This document shows positions 41,001 to 54,434 of a stretch of DNA of 64,000 nucleotides, in pieces. The notes under the pieces were generated by a model, which did no database searches, had not been told where the DNA came from, and was given only the letters and a program-made list of their open reading frames with translations. A program made the position numbers and the translations under genes. This DNA comes from Calliopsis andreniformis (Eukaryota; Arthropoda; Insecta; Hymenoptera; Andrenidae). The stretch spans positions 62,001 to 126,000 of the forward strand of contig NW_027480449.1 in NCBI RefSeq assembly GCF_051401765.1, given 5' to 3'. Numbering within the stretch: the stretch's first letter is position 1; each line of letters starts with the position of its first letter.

Positions 41001-44000
41001 TGCTCCTGACACTGACACTGCACCTGAGAATGCTCCTGACACTGACGCTGCACCTGACACTGCTCTATGTCACTGCTCCTGACACTGACACTGACACTGC
41101 TCCTGACACTGACACTGCTCCTGACACTGACACTGCTCCAGACACTGCTCCTGACACAGGCACTGCTCCTGATACTGCCACTGACCCTGACACTGCTCCT
41201 GTCACTGGCACTGCTCCTGATACAGACACTGCTGGTGATCCTGACAATGTTCCTGACACTGCTCCTGTCACTGCTCCTGACACTGACGGTGCTGCTGATC
41301 CTGAGAATGCTCCTGACACTGCTCCTGACACTGACACTGCTCCTGGCACTGCTGCTGACACTGGCACTGCTGCTGTTCATGAGAATACCCCTGAGTCTGC
41401 TCCTCACACTGGCACTGCTACTGACCATGCTCCTGACACTGACACTGCCACTGACACTGCCCCTGACCCTGCTCCTGACACTGCTCCTGGCACTGACACT
41501 GCTCCTGACGCTGCTCCTGACGCTGCACCTGACTCTGACACTTGTCCTGACACTGCTCCTGAAGCTGACACTGGTCCTGACACTGCTCCTGACACTGACA
41601 CTGCCACTGGCACTGCCCCTGATCCTGCTCCTGACACTGCTCCTGGCACTGACACTGCTCCTGACACTGCTCCTGACGCTGCACCTGACTCTGACACTTG
41701 TCCTGACACTGCTCCTGAAGCTGACACTGGTCCTGACACTGCTCCTGACACTGACACTGCTCCTCACACTGCTCCTGACACTGACACTGCACCTGAGAAT
41801 GCTCCTGACACTGACGCTGCACCTGACACTGCTCTATGTCACTGCTCCTGACACTGACACTGACACTGCTCCTGACACTGACACTGCTCCTGACACTGAC
41901 ACTGCTCCAGACACTGCTCCTGACACAGGCACTGCTCCTGATACTGCCACTGACCCTGACACTGCTCCTGTCACTGGCACTGCTCCTGATACAGACACTG
42001 CTGGTGATCCTGACAATGTTCCTGACACTGCTCCTGACACTGCTCCTGACACTGACACTGGCACTGACACAGCTCCAGACACTGGCACTGCTCCTGTCGC
42101 TGCTCCTGACACAGACACTGACCCCGACACTGCTCCTGTCTCTGACACTGACCCCGACACTGCTCCTGACACAGCTCCTGACACTGACACTGCTCCTGAA
42201 CCTGCTCCTGAAACTGCTCCAGACACTGACACTGCTCCTGACTCTGCTCCTGACACTGACAGTGCTCCTGACACTGCTCCTGACCATGCTGCTGACACTG
42301 ACACTGCTCCTGACACTGACAGTGCTCCTGACACTGCTCCTGACACTGACACTGACACACCTCCTGGCACTGCTCCTGACACTGACGCAGGTCCTGTCAC
42401 TGACACTGCTCCTCACACTGCTCCTGACACTGACACTGCGCCTGACGCTGCTCCTGACACTGACACTGCACCTGAGAATGCTCCTGACACTGACGCTGCA
42501 CCTGACACTGCTCCTGTCACTGCTCCTGACACTGACACTGACACTGCTCCTGACACTGACACTGCTCCTGACACTGACACTGCTCCAGACACTGCTCATG
42601 ACACTGCTCCTGACACTGACACTGCTCCTGACAATGCTCCTGACACTGACACTGCTGCTGATCCTGACAATGCTCCTGACACTGCTCCTGACACAGCTCC
42701 TGACACTGACACTGCTCCTCCCACTGTTCCTGACACTGCTGCTCACACTGACACTGCTGCTCACACTGACACTGCTCCTGTCACTGGCACTGCTCCTGAT
42801 ACAGACACTGCTGGTGATCCTGACAATGTTCCTGTCACTGCTCCTGACACTGCTCCTGACACTGACACTGGCACTGACACAGCTCCAGACACTGGCACTG
42901 CTCCTGTCGCTGCTCCTGACACAGACACTGACCCCGACACTGCTCCTGTCTCTGACACTGACCCCGACACTGCTCCTGACACAGCTCCTGACACTGACAC
43001 TGCTCCTGACACTGCTCCTGACACTGCTCCTGACTCTGACACTGCTCCTGACACTGCTCCTGATACTGACACTGGCACGGCTACTGACCATGCTGCTGAC
43101 ACTGACACTGCTGCTGATCCTGACAATGCTCCTGACACTGCTCCAGCCACTGACACTGACACTGCACCTGACACTACTCCTCAAATAGCTGCTGTCACTG
43201 ACACTTCTCCTGTCACTGCTCCTGACACTGACGGTGCTGCTGATCCTGAGAATGCTCCTGACACTGCTCCTGACACTGACACTGCTCCTGGCACTGCTGC
43301 TGACACTGGCACTGCTGCTGTTCCTGAGAATACCCCTGAATCTGCTCCTCACACTGGCACTGCTACTGACCATGCTCCTGACACTGACACTGCCACTGAC
43401 ACTGCCCCTGACCCTGCTCCTGACACTGCTCCTGGCACTGACACTGCTCCTGACGCTGCTCCTGACGCTGCACCTGACTCTGACACTTGTCCTGACACTG
43501 CTCCTGAAGCTGACACTGGTCCTGACACTGCTCCTGACACTGACACTGCCACTGACACTGCCCCTGATCCTGCTCCTGACACTGCTCCTGGCACTGACAC
43601 TGCTCCTGACACTGCTCCTGACGCTGCACCTGACTCTGACACTTGTCCTGACACTGCTCCTGAAGCTGACACTGGTCCTGACACTGCTCCTGACACTGAC
43701 ACTGCTCCTCACACTGCTCCTGACACTGACACTGCACCTGAGAATGCTCCTGACACTGACGCTGCACCTGACACTGCTCTATGTCACTGCTCCTGACACT
43801 GACACTGACACTGCTCCTGACACTGACACTGCTCCTGACACTGACACTGCTCCAGACACTGCTCCTGACACAGGCACTGCTCCTGATACTGCCACTGACC
43901 CTGACACTGCTCCTGTCACTGGCACTGCTCCTGATACAGACACTGCTGGTGATCCTGACAATGTTCCTGACACTGCTCCTGTCACTGCTCCTGACACTGA

Positions 44001-45318
44001 CGGTGCTGCTGATCCTGAGAATGCTCCTGACACTGCTCCTGACACTGACACTGCTCCTGGCACTGCTGCTGACACTGGAACTGCTGCTGTTCCTGAGAAT
44101 ACCCCTGAATCTTCTCCTCACACTGGCACTGCTACTGACCATGCTCCTGACACTGACACTGCCACTGACACTGCCCCTGACCCTGCTCCTGACACTGCTC
44201 CTGGCACTGACACTGCTCCTGACGCTGCTCCTGACGCTGCACCTGACTCTGACACTTGTCCTGACACTGCTCCTGAAGCTGACACTGGTCCTGACACTGC
44301 TCCTGACACTGACACTGCCACTGACACTGCCCCTGATCCTGCTCCTGACACTGCTCCTGGCACTGACACAGCTCCTGACACTGCTCCTGACGCTGCACAT
44401 GACTCTGACACTTGTCCTGACACTGCTCCTGAAGGTGACACTGGTCCTGACACTGCTCCTGACACTGACACTGCTCCTCACACTGCTCTTGACACTGACA
44501 CTGCACCTGAGAATGCTCCTGACACTGACGCTGCACCTGACACTGCTCTATGTCACTGCTCCTGACACTGACACTGACACTGCTCCTGACACTGACACTG
44601 CTCCTGACACTGACACTGCTCCAGACACTGCTCCTGACACAGGCACTGCTCCTGATACTACCACTGACCCTGACACTGCTCCTGTCACTGGCACTGCTCC
44701 TGATACAGACACTGCTGGTGATCCTGACAATGTTCCTGACACTGCTCCTGTCACTGCTCCTGACACTGACGGTGCTGCTGATCCTGAGAATGCTCCTGAC
44801 ACTGCTCCTGACACTGACACTGCTCCTGGCACTGCTGCTGACACTGGCACTGCTGCTGTTCCTGAGAATACCCCTGAGTCTGCTCCTCACACTGGCACTG
44901 CTACTGACCATGCTCCTGACACTGACACTGCCACTGACACTGCCCCTGACCCTGCTCCTGACACTGCTCCTGGCACTGACACTGCTCCTGACGCTGCTCC
45001 TGACGCTGCACCTGACTCTGACACTTGTCCTGACACTGCTCCTGAAGCTGACACTGGTCCTGACACTGCTCCTGACACTGACACTGCCACTGGCACTGCC
45101 CCTGATCCTGCTCCTGACACTGCTCCTGGCACTGACACTGCTCCTGACACTGCTCCTGACGCTGCACCTGACTCTGACACTTGTCCTGACACTGCTCCTG
45201 AAGCTGACACTGGTCCTGACACTGCTCCTGACACTGACACTGCTCCTCACACAGCTCCTGACACTGACACTGCACCTGAGAATGCTCCTGACACTGACGC
45301 TGCACCTGACACTGCTCT
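35098..45318 (+). repeat. Marker-dense zone C, left part
   Basis: Markers occur at 35,098, 35,867, 37,002, 38,827, 39,578, 41,067, 41,836, 43,781 and 44,550. The part from 35,098 to about 38,200 recurs 9,452 bp to the right (44,550; 45,319; 46,454). The interval 39,578-41,066 is related to 41,836-43,780, with the latter longer by 456 bp (76 hexamers). Near 38,280 one copy reads GACGGAGCTGCTG where paralogues read GACGGTGCTGCTG. No unique DNA lies between units. Confidence 0.8.
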
Positions 45319-48300
45319 ATGTCACTGCTCCTGACACTGACACTGACACTGCTCCTGACACTGACACTGCTCCTGACACTGACACTGCTCCAGACACTGC
45401 TCCTGACACAGGCACTGCTCCTGATACTGCCACTGACCCTGACACTGCTCCTGTCACTGGCACTGCTCCTGATACAGACACTGCTGGTGATCCTGACAAT
45501 GTTCCTGACACTGCTCCTGACACTGCTCCTGACACTGACACTGGCACTGACACAGCTCCAGACACTGGCACTGCTCCTGTCGCTGCTCCTGACACAGACA
45601 CTGACCCCGACACTGCTCCTGTCTCTGACACTGACCCCGACACTGCTCCTGACACAGCTCCTGACACTGACACTGCTCCTGACACTGCTCCTGACACTGC
45701 TCCTGACTCTGACACTGCTCCTGACACTGCTCCTGATACTGACACTGGCACGGCTACTGACCATGCTGCTGACACTGACACTGCTGCTGATCCTGACAAT
45801 GCTCCTGACACTGCTCCAGCCACTGACACTGACACTGCACCTGACACTACTCCTCAAATAGCTGCTGTCACTGACACTTCTCCTGTCACTGCTCCTGACA
45901 CTGACGGTGCTGCTGATCCTGAGAATGCTCCTGACACTGCTCCTGACACTGACACTGCTCCTGGCACTGCTGCTGACACTGGCACTGCTGCTGTTCCTGA
46001 GAATACCCCTGAATCTGCTCCTCACACTGGCACTGCTACTGACCATGCTCCTGACACTGACACTGCCACTGACACTGCCCCTGACCCTGCTCCTGACAGT
46101 GCTCCTGGCACTGACACTGCTCCTGACGCTGCTCCTGACGCTGCACCTGACTCTGACACTTGTCCTGACACTGCTCCTGAAGCTGACACTGGTCCTGACA
46201 CTGCTCCTGACACTGACACTGCCGCTGACACTGCCCCTGATCCTGCTCCTGACACTGCTCCTGGCACTGACACTGCTCCTGACACTGCTCCTGACGCTGC
46301 ACCTGACTCTGACACTTGTCCTGACACTGCTCCTGAAGCTGACACTGGTCCTGACACTGCTCCTGACACTGACACTGCTCCTCACACTGCTCCTGACACT
46401 GACACTGCACCTGAGAATGCTCCTGACACTGACGCTGCACCTGACACTGGTCTATGTCACTGCTCCTGACACTGACACTGACACTGCTCCTGACACTGAC
46501 ACTGCTCCTGACACTGACACTGCTCCAGACACTGCTCCTGACACAGGCACTGCTCCTGATACTGCCACTGACCCTGACACTGCTCCTGTCACTGACACTG
46601 CTCCTGTCACTGGCACTGCTCCTGACACTGACACTGCTCCTTGTACTGCTATAGACACTGACACTGCTCCTGTCACTGCTCCTGACATTGCTCCTGACAC
46701 TGACCCTGCTCCTGAACCTGCTCCTGAAACTGCTCCAGACACTGACACTGCTCCTGACTCTGCTCCTGACACTGACAGTGCTCCTGACACTGCTCCTGAC
46801 ACTGACACTGCTCCTGACACTGCTCCTGACACTGACAGTGCTCCTGACACTGCTCCTGACACTGACACTGACACACCTCCTGGCACTGCTCCTGACACTG
46901 ACGCAGGTCCTGTCACTGACACTGCTCCTCACACTGCTCCTGACACTGACACTGCGCCTGACGCTGCTCCTGACACTGACACTGCACCTGAGAATGCTCC
47001 TGACACTGACGCTGCACCTGACACTGCTCCTGTCACTGCTCCTGACACTGACACTGACACTGCTCCTGACACTGACACTGCTCCTGACACTGACACTGCT
47101 CCAGACACTGCTCATGACACTGCTCCTGACACTGACACTGCTCCTGACAATGCTCCTGACACTGACACTGCTGCTGATCCTGACAATGCTCCTGACACTG
47201 CTCCTGACACAGCTCCTGACACTGACACTGCTCCTCCCACTGTTCCTGACACTGCTGCTCACACTGACACTGCTGCTCACACTGACACTGCTCCTGTCAC
47301 TGGCACTGCTCCTGATACAGACACTGCTGGTGATCCTGACAATGTTCCTGTCACTGCTCCTGACACTGCTCCTGACACTGACACTGGCACTGACACAGCT
47401 CCAGACACTGGCACTGCTCCTGTCGCTGCTCCTGACACAGACACTGACCCCGACACTGCTCCTGTCTCTGACACTGACCCCGACACTGCTCCTGACACAG
47501 CTCCTGACACTGACACTGCTCCTGACACTGCTCCTGACACTGCTCCTGACTCTAACACTGCTCCTGACACTGCTCCTGATACTGACACTGGCACGGCTAC
47601 TGACCATGCTGCTGACACTGACACTGCTGCTGATCCTGACAATGCTCCTGACACTGCTCCAGCCACTGACACTGACACTGCACCTGACACTACTCCTCAA
47701 ATAGCTGCTGTCACTGACACTTCTCCTGTCACTGCTCCTGACACTGACGGTGCTGCTGATCCTGAGAATGCTCCTGACACTGCTCCTGACACTGACACTG
47801 CTCCTGGCACTGCTGCTGACACTGGCACTGCTGCTGTTCCTGAGAATACCCCTGAATCTGCTCCTCACACTGGCACTGCTACTGACCATGCTCCTGACAC
47901 TGACACTGCCACTGACACTGCCCCTGACCCTGCTCCTGACACTGCTCCTGGCACTGACACTGCTCCTGACGCTGCTCCTGACGCTGCACCTGACTCTGAC
48001 ACTTGTCCTGACACTGCTCCTGAAGCTGACACTGGTCCTGACACTGCTCCTGACACTGGCACTGCCACTGACACTGCCCCTGATCCTGCTCCTGACACTG
48101 CTCCTGGCACTGACACTGCTCCTGACACTGCTCCTGACGCTGCACCTGACTCTGACACTTGTCCTGACACTGCTCCTGAAGCTGACACTGGTCCTGACAC
48201 TGCTCCTGACACTGACACTGCTCCTCACACTGCTCCTGACACTGACACTGCACCTGAGAATGCTCCTGACACTGACGCTGCACCTGACACTGCTCTATGT

Positions 48301-49678
48301 CACTGCTCCTGACACTGACACTGACACTGCTCCTGACACTGACACTGCTCCTGACACTGACACTGCTCCAGACACTGCTCCTGACACAGGCACTGCTCCT
48401 GATACTGCCACTGACCCTGACACTGCTCCTGTCACTGGCACTGCTCCTGATACAGACACTGCTGGTGATCCTGACAATGTTCCTGACACTGCTCCTGTCA
48501 CTGCTCCTGACACTGACGGTGCTGCTGATCCTGAGAATGCTCCTGACACTGCTCCTGACACTGACACTGCTCCTGGCACTGCTGCTGACACTGGAACTGC
48601 TGCTGTTCCTGAGAATACCCCTGAATCTTCTCCTCACACTGGCACTGCTACTGACCATGCTCCTGACACTGACACTGCCACTGACACTGCCCCTGACCCT
48701 GCTCCTGACACTGCTCCTGGCACTGACACTGCTCCTGACGCTGCTCCTGACGCTGCACCTGACTCTGACACTTGTCCTGACACTGCTCCTGAAGCTGACA
48801 CTGGTCCTGACACTGCTCCTGACACTGACACTGCCACTGACACTGCCCCTGATCCTGCTCCTGACACTGCTCCTGGCACTGACACAGCTCCTGACACTGC
48901 TCCTGACGCTGCACCTGACTCTGACACTTGTCCTGACACTGCTCCTGAAGGTGACACTGGTCCTGACACTGCTCCTGACACTGACACTGCTCCTCACACT
49001 GCTCTTGACACTGACACTGCACCTGAGAATGCTCCTGACACTGACGCTGCACCTGACACTGCTCTATGTCACTGCTCCTGACACTGACACTGACACTGCT
49101 CCTGACACTGACACTGCTCCTGACACTGACACTGCTCCAGACACTGCTCCTGACACAGGCACTGCTCCTGATACTACCACTGACCCTGACACTGCTCCTG
49201 TCACTGGCACTGCTCCTGATACAGACACTGCTGGTGATCCTGACAATGTTCCTGACACTGCTCCTGTCACTGCTCCTGACACTGACGGTGCTGCTGATCC
49301 TGAGAATGCTCCTGACACTGCTCCTGACACTGACACTGCTCCTGGCACTGCTGCTGACACTGGCACTGCTGCTGTTCCTGAGAATACCCCTGAGTCTGCT
49401 CCTCACACTGGCACTGCTACTGACCATGCTCCTGACACTGACACTGCCACTGACACTGCCCCTGACCCTGCTCCTGACACTGCTCCTGGCACTGACACTG
49501 CTCCTGACGCTGCTCCTGACGCTGCACCTGACTCTGACACTTGTCCTGACACTGCTCCTGAAGCTGACACTGGTCCTGACACTGCTCCTGACACTGACAC
49601 TGCTCCTCACACAGCTCCTGACACTGACACTGCACCTGAGAATGCTCCTGACACTGACGCTGCACCTGACACTGCTCT
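45319..49678 (+). repeat. Higher-order repeat C, 4,360-bp copy
   Basis: The unit has marker intervals 1,135, 1,843, 769 and 613 bp and is followed by a copy with 1,135, 1,825 and 769 bp. Landmarks at 45,319, 45,907 and 46,454 recur at 49,679, 50,267 and 50,814, an offset of 4,360 bp. Overlapping this, markers 43,781 and 44,550 match 48,297 and 49,066 at 4,516 bp. The difference between 4,516 and 4,360 is exactly 156 bp, the size of an internal sub-repeat lost from the 613-bp unit. The first about 540 bp after 35,867, 45,319 and 49,679 appear identical. Confidence 0.82.
49403..49600 (+). repeat. Contracted unit with a single 156-bp sub-repeat
   Basis: The marker unit 49,066-49,678 is 613 bp, exactly 156 bp shorter than the canonical 769 bp, and has one CCACTGACACTGCCCC sub-repeat instead of two. 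The simplest reading is loss of one sub-repeat by recombination between the two. Confidence 0.8.
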
Positions 49679-52600
49679 ATGTCACTGCTCCTGACACTGA
49701 CACTGACACTGCTCCTGACACTGACACTGCTCCTGACACTGACACTGCTCCAGACACTGCTCCTGACACAGGCACTGCTCCTGATACTGCCACTGACCCT
49801 GACACTGCTCCTGTCACTGGCACTGCTCCTGATACAGACACTGCTGGTGATCCTGACAATGTTCCTGACACTGCTCCTGACACTGCTCCTGACACTGACA
49901 CTGGCACTGACACAGCTCCAGACACTGGCACTGCTCCTGTCGCTGCTCCTGACACAGACACTGACCCCGACACTGCTCCTGTCTCTGACACTGACCCCGA
50001 CACTGCTCCTGACACAGCTCCTGACACTGACACTGCTCCTGACACTGCTCCTGACACTGCTCCTGACTCTGACACTGCTCCTGACACTGCTCCTGATACT
50101 GACACTGGCACGGCTACTGACCATGCTGCTGACACTGACACTGCTGCTGATCCTGACAATGCTCCTGACACTGCTCCAGCCACTGACACTGACACTGCAC
50201 CTGACACTACTCCTCAAATAGCTGCTGTCACTGACACTTCTCCTGTCACTGCTCCTGACACTGACGGTGCTGCTGATCCTGAGAATGCTCCTGACACTGC
50301 TCCTGACACTGACACTGCTCCTGGCACTGCTGCTGACACTGGCACTGCTGCTGTTCCTGAGAATACCCCTGAATCTGCTCCTCACACTGGCACTGCTACT
50401 GACCATGCTCCTGACACTGACACTGCCACTGACACTGCCCCTGACCCTGCTCCTGACAGTGCTCCTGGCACTGACACTGCTCCTGACGCTGCTCCTGACG
50501 CTGCACCTGACTCTGACACTTGTCCTGACACTGCTCCTGAAGCTGACACTGGTCCTGACACTGCTCCTGACACTGACACTGCCGCTGACACTGCCCCTGA
50601 TCCTGCTCCTGACACTGCTCCTGGCACTGACACTGCTCCTGACACTGCTCCTGACGCTGCACCTGACTCTGACACTTGTCCTGACACTGCTCCTGAAGCT
50701 GACACTGGTCCTGACACTGCTCCTGACACTGACACTGCTCCTCACACTGCTCCTGACACTGACACTGCACCTGAGAATGCTCCTGACACTGACGCTGCAC
50801 CTGACACTGCTCTATGTCACTGCTCCTGACACTGACACTGACACTGCTCCTGACACTGACACTGCTCCTGACACTGACACTTCTCCAGACACTGCTCCTG
50901 ACACAGGCACTGCTCCTGATACTGCCACTGACCCTGACACTGCTCCTGTCACTGACACTGCTCCTGTCACTGGCACTGCTCCTGACACTGACACTGCTCC
51001 TTGTACTGCTATAGACACTGACACTGCTCCTGTCACTGCTCCTGACATTGCTCCTGACACTGACCCTGCTCCTGAACCTGCTCCTGAAACTGCTCCAGAC
51101 ACTGACACTGCTCCTGACTCTGCTCCTGACACTGACAGTGCTCCTGACACTGCTCCTGACACTGACACTGCTCCTGACACTGCTCCTGACACTGACAGTG
51201 CTCCTGACACTGCTCCTGACACTGACACTGACACACCTCCTGGCACTGCTCCTGACACTGACGCAGGTCCTGTCACTGACACTGCTCCTCACACTGCTCC
51301 TGACACTGACACTGCGCCTGACGCTGCTCCTGACACTGACACTGCACCTGAGAATGCTCCTGACACTGACGCTGCACCTGACACTGCTCCTGTCACTGCT
51401 CCTGACACTGACACTGACACTGCTCCTGACACTGACACTGCTCCTGACACTGACACTGCTCCAGACACTGCTCATGACACTGCTCCTGACACTGACACTG
51501 CTCCTGACAATGCTCCTGACACTGACACTGCTGCTGATCCTGACAATGCTCCTGACACTGCTCCTGACACAGCTCCTGACACTGACACTGCTCCTCCCAC
51601 TGTTCCTGACACTGCTGCTCACACTGACACTGCTCCTGTCACTGGCACTGCTCCTGATACAGACACTGCTGGTGATCCTGACAATGTTCCTGACACTGCT
51701 CCTGACACTGCTCCTGACACTGACACTGGCACTGACACAGCTCCAGACACTGGCACTGCTCCTGTCGCTGCTCCTGACACAGACACTGACCCCGACACTG
51801 CTCCTGTCTCTGACACTGACCCCGACACTGCTCCTGACACAGCTCCTGACACTGACACTGCTCCTGACACTGCTCCTGACACTGCTCCTGACTCTGACAC
51901 TGCTCCTGACACTGCTCCTGATACTGACACTGGCACGGCTACTGACCATGCTGCTGACACTGACACTGCTGCTGATCCTGACAATGCTCCTGACACTGCT
52001 CCAGCCACTGACACTGACACTGCACCTGACACTACTCCTCAAATAGCTGCTGTCACTGACACTTCTCCTGTCACTGCTCCTGACACTGACGGTGCTGCTG
52101 ATCCTGAGAATGCTCCTGACACTGCTCCTGACACTGACACTGCTCCTGGCACTGCTGCTGACACTGGCACAGCTGCTGTTCCTGAGAATACCCCTGAATC
52201 TGCTCCTCACACTGGCACTGCTACTGACCATGCTCCTGACACTGACACTGCCACTGACACTGCCCCTGACCCTGCTCCTGACACTGCTCCTGGCACTGAC
52301 ACTGCTCCTGACGCTGCTCCTGACGCTGCACCTGACTCTGACACTTGTCCTGACACTGCTCCTGAAGCTGACACTGGTCCTGACACTGCTCCTGACACTG
52401 ACACTGCCACTGCCACTGCCCCTGATCCTGCTCCTGACACTGCTCCTGGCACTGACACTGCTCCTGACACTGCTCCTGACGCTGCACCTGACTCTGACAC
52501 TTGTCCTGACACTGCTCCTGAAGCTGACACTGGTCCTGACACTGCTCCTGACACTGACACTGCTCCTCACACTGCTCCTGACACTGACACTGCACCTGAG

Positions 52601-54434
52601 AATGCTCCTGACACTGACGCTGCACCTGACACTGCTCTATGTCACTGCTCCTGACACTGACACTGACACTGCTCCTGACACTGACACTGCTCCTGACACT
52701 GACACTGCTCGAGACACTGCTCCTGACACAGGCACTGCTCCTGATACTGCCACTGACCCTGACACTGCTCCTGTCACTGGCACTGCTCCTGATACAGACA
52801 CTGCTGGTGATCCTGACAATGTTCCTGACACTGCTCCTGTCACTGCTCCTGACACTGACGGTGCTGCTGATCCTGAGAATGCTCCTGACACTGCTCCTGA
52901 CACTGACACTGCTCCTGGCACTGCTGCTGACACTGGCACTGCTGCTGTTCCTGAGAATACCCCTGAATCTGCTCCTCACACTGGCACTGCTACTGACCAT
53001 GCTCCTGACACTGACACTGCCACTGACAGTGCCCCTGACCCTGCTCCTGACACTGCTCCTGGCACTGACACTGCTCCTGACGCTGCTCCTGACGCTGCAC
53101 CTGACTCTGACACTTGTCCTGACACTGCTCCTGAAGCTGACACTGGTCCTGACACTGCTCCTGACACTGACACTGCCACTGGCACTGCCCCTGATCCTGC
53201 TCCTGACACTGCTCCTGGCACTGACACTGCTCCTGACACTGCTCCTGACGCTGCACCTGACTCTGACACTTGTCCTGACACTGCTCCTGAAGCTGACACT
53301 GGTCCTGACACTGCTCCTGACACTGACACTGCTCCTCACACTGCTCCTGACACTGACACTGCACCTGAGAATGCTCCTGACACTGACGCTGCACCTGACA
53401 CTGCTCTATGTCACTGCTCCTGACACTGACACTGACACTGCTCCTGACACTGACACTGCTCCTGACACTGACACTGCTCCAGACACTGCTCCTGACACAG
53501 GCACTGCTCCTGATACTGCCACTGACCCTGACACTGCTCCTGTCACTGGCACTGCTCCTGATACAGACACTGCTGGTGATCCTGACAATGTTCCTGACAC
53601 TGCTCCTGACACAGCTCCTGACACTGACACTGCTCCTGACACTGCTCCTGACACTGCTCCTGACTCTGACACTGCTCCTGACACTGCTCCTGATACTGAC
53701 ACTGGCACGGCTACTGACCATGCTGCTGACACTGACACTGCTGCTGATCCTGACAATGCTCCTGACACTGCTCCAGCCACTGACACTGACACTGCACCTG
53801 ACGCTACTCCTCAAATAGCTGCTGTCACTGACACTTCTCCTGTCACTGCTCCTGACACTGACGGTGCTGCTGATCCTGAGAATGCTCCTGACACTGCTCC
53901 TGACACTGACACTGCTCCTGGCACTGCTGCTGACACTGGCACTGCTGCTGTTCCTGAGAATACCCCTGAATCTGCTCCTCACACTGGCACTGCTACTGAC
54001 CATGCTCCTGACACTGACACTGCCACTGACACTGCCCCTGACCCTGCACCTGACACTGCTCCTGGCACTGACACTGCTCCTGACGCTGCTCCTGACGCTG
54101 CACCTGACTCTGACACTGCCACTGACACTGCCCCTGACCCTGCTCCTGACACTGCTCCTGGCACTGACACTGCTCCTGACGCTGCTCCTGACGCTGACAC
54201 TGCCACTGACACTGCCCCTGATCCTGCTCCTGACACTGCTCCTGGCACTGACACTGCTCCTGACACTGCTCCTGACGCTGCACCTGACTCTGACACTTGT
54301 CCTGACACTGCTCCTGAAGCTGACACTGGTCCTGACACTGCTCCTGACACTGACACTGCTCCTCACACTGCTCCTGACACTGACACTGCACCTGAGAATG
54401 CTCCTGACACTGACGCTGCACCTGACACTGCTCT
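49679..54434 (+). repeat. Higher-order repeat C, last copy
   Basis: Markers at 49,679, 50,814, 52,639 and 53,408 follow the C pattern. Offsets to the previous copy are 4,360 bp on the left and 4,342 bp further right (47,750 to 52,092; 48,297 to 52,639; 49,066 to 53,408), the 18-bp change being one three-hexamer word. The last interval (53,408-54,435, 1,027 bp) contains a local triplication at about 54,023-54,290. The tagged word CTATAGACACT is present at about 51,009. Confidence 0.8.
54023..54290 (+). repeat. Local triplication of the CCACTGACACTGCCCC sub-repeat
   Basis: CCACTGACACTGCCCC starts at 54,023, 54,119 and 54,203, spaced 96 and 84 bp, whereas typical marker units carry it twice at 156 bp (for example 11,443 and 11,599). 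Both spacings are multiples of six. The shorter spacings come from loss of the GACACTTGTCCTGACACTGC part between copies. Confidence 0.8.
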
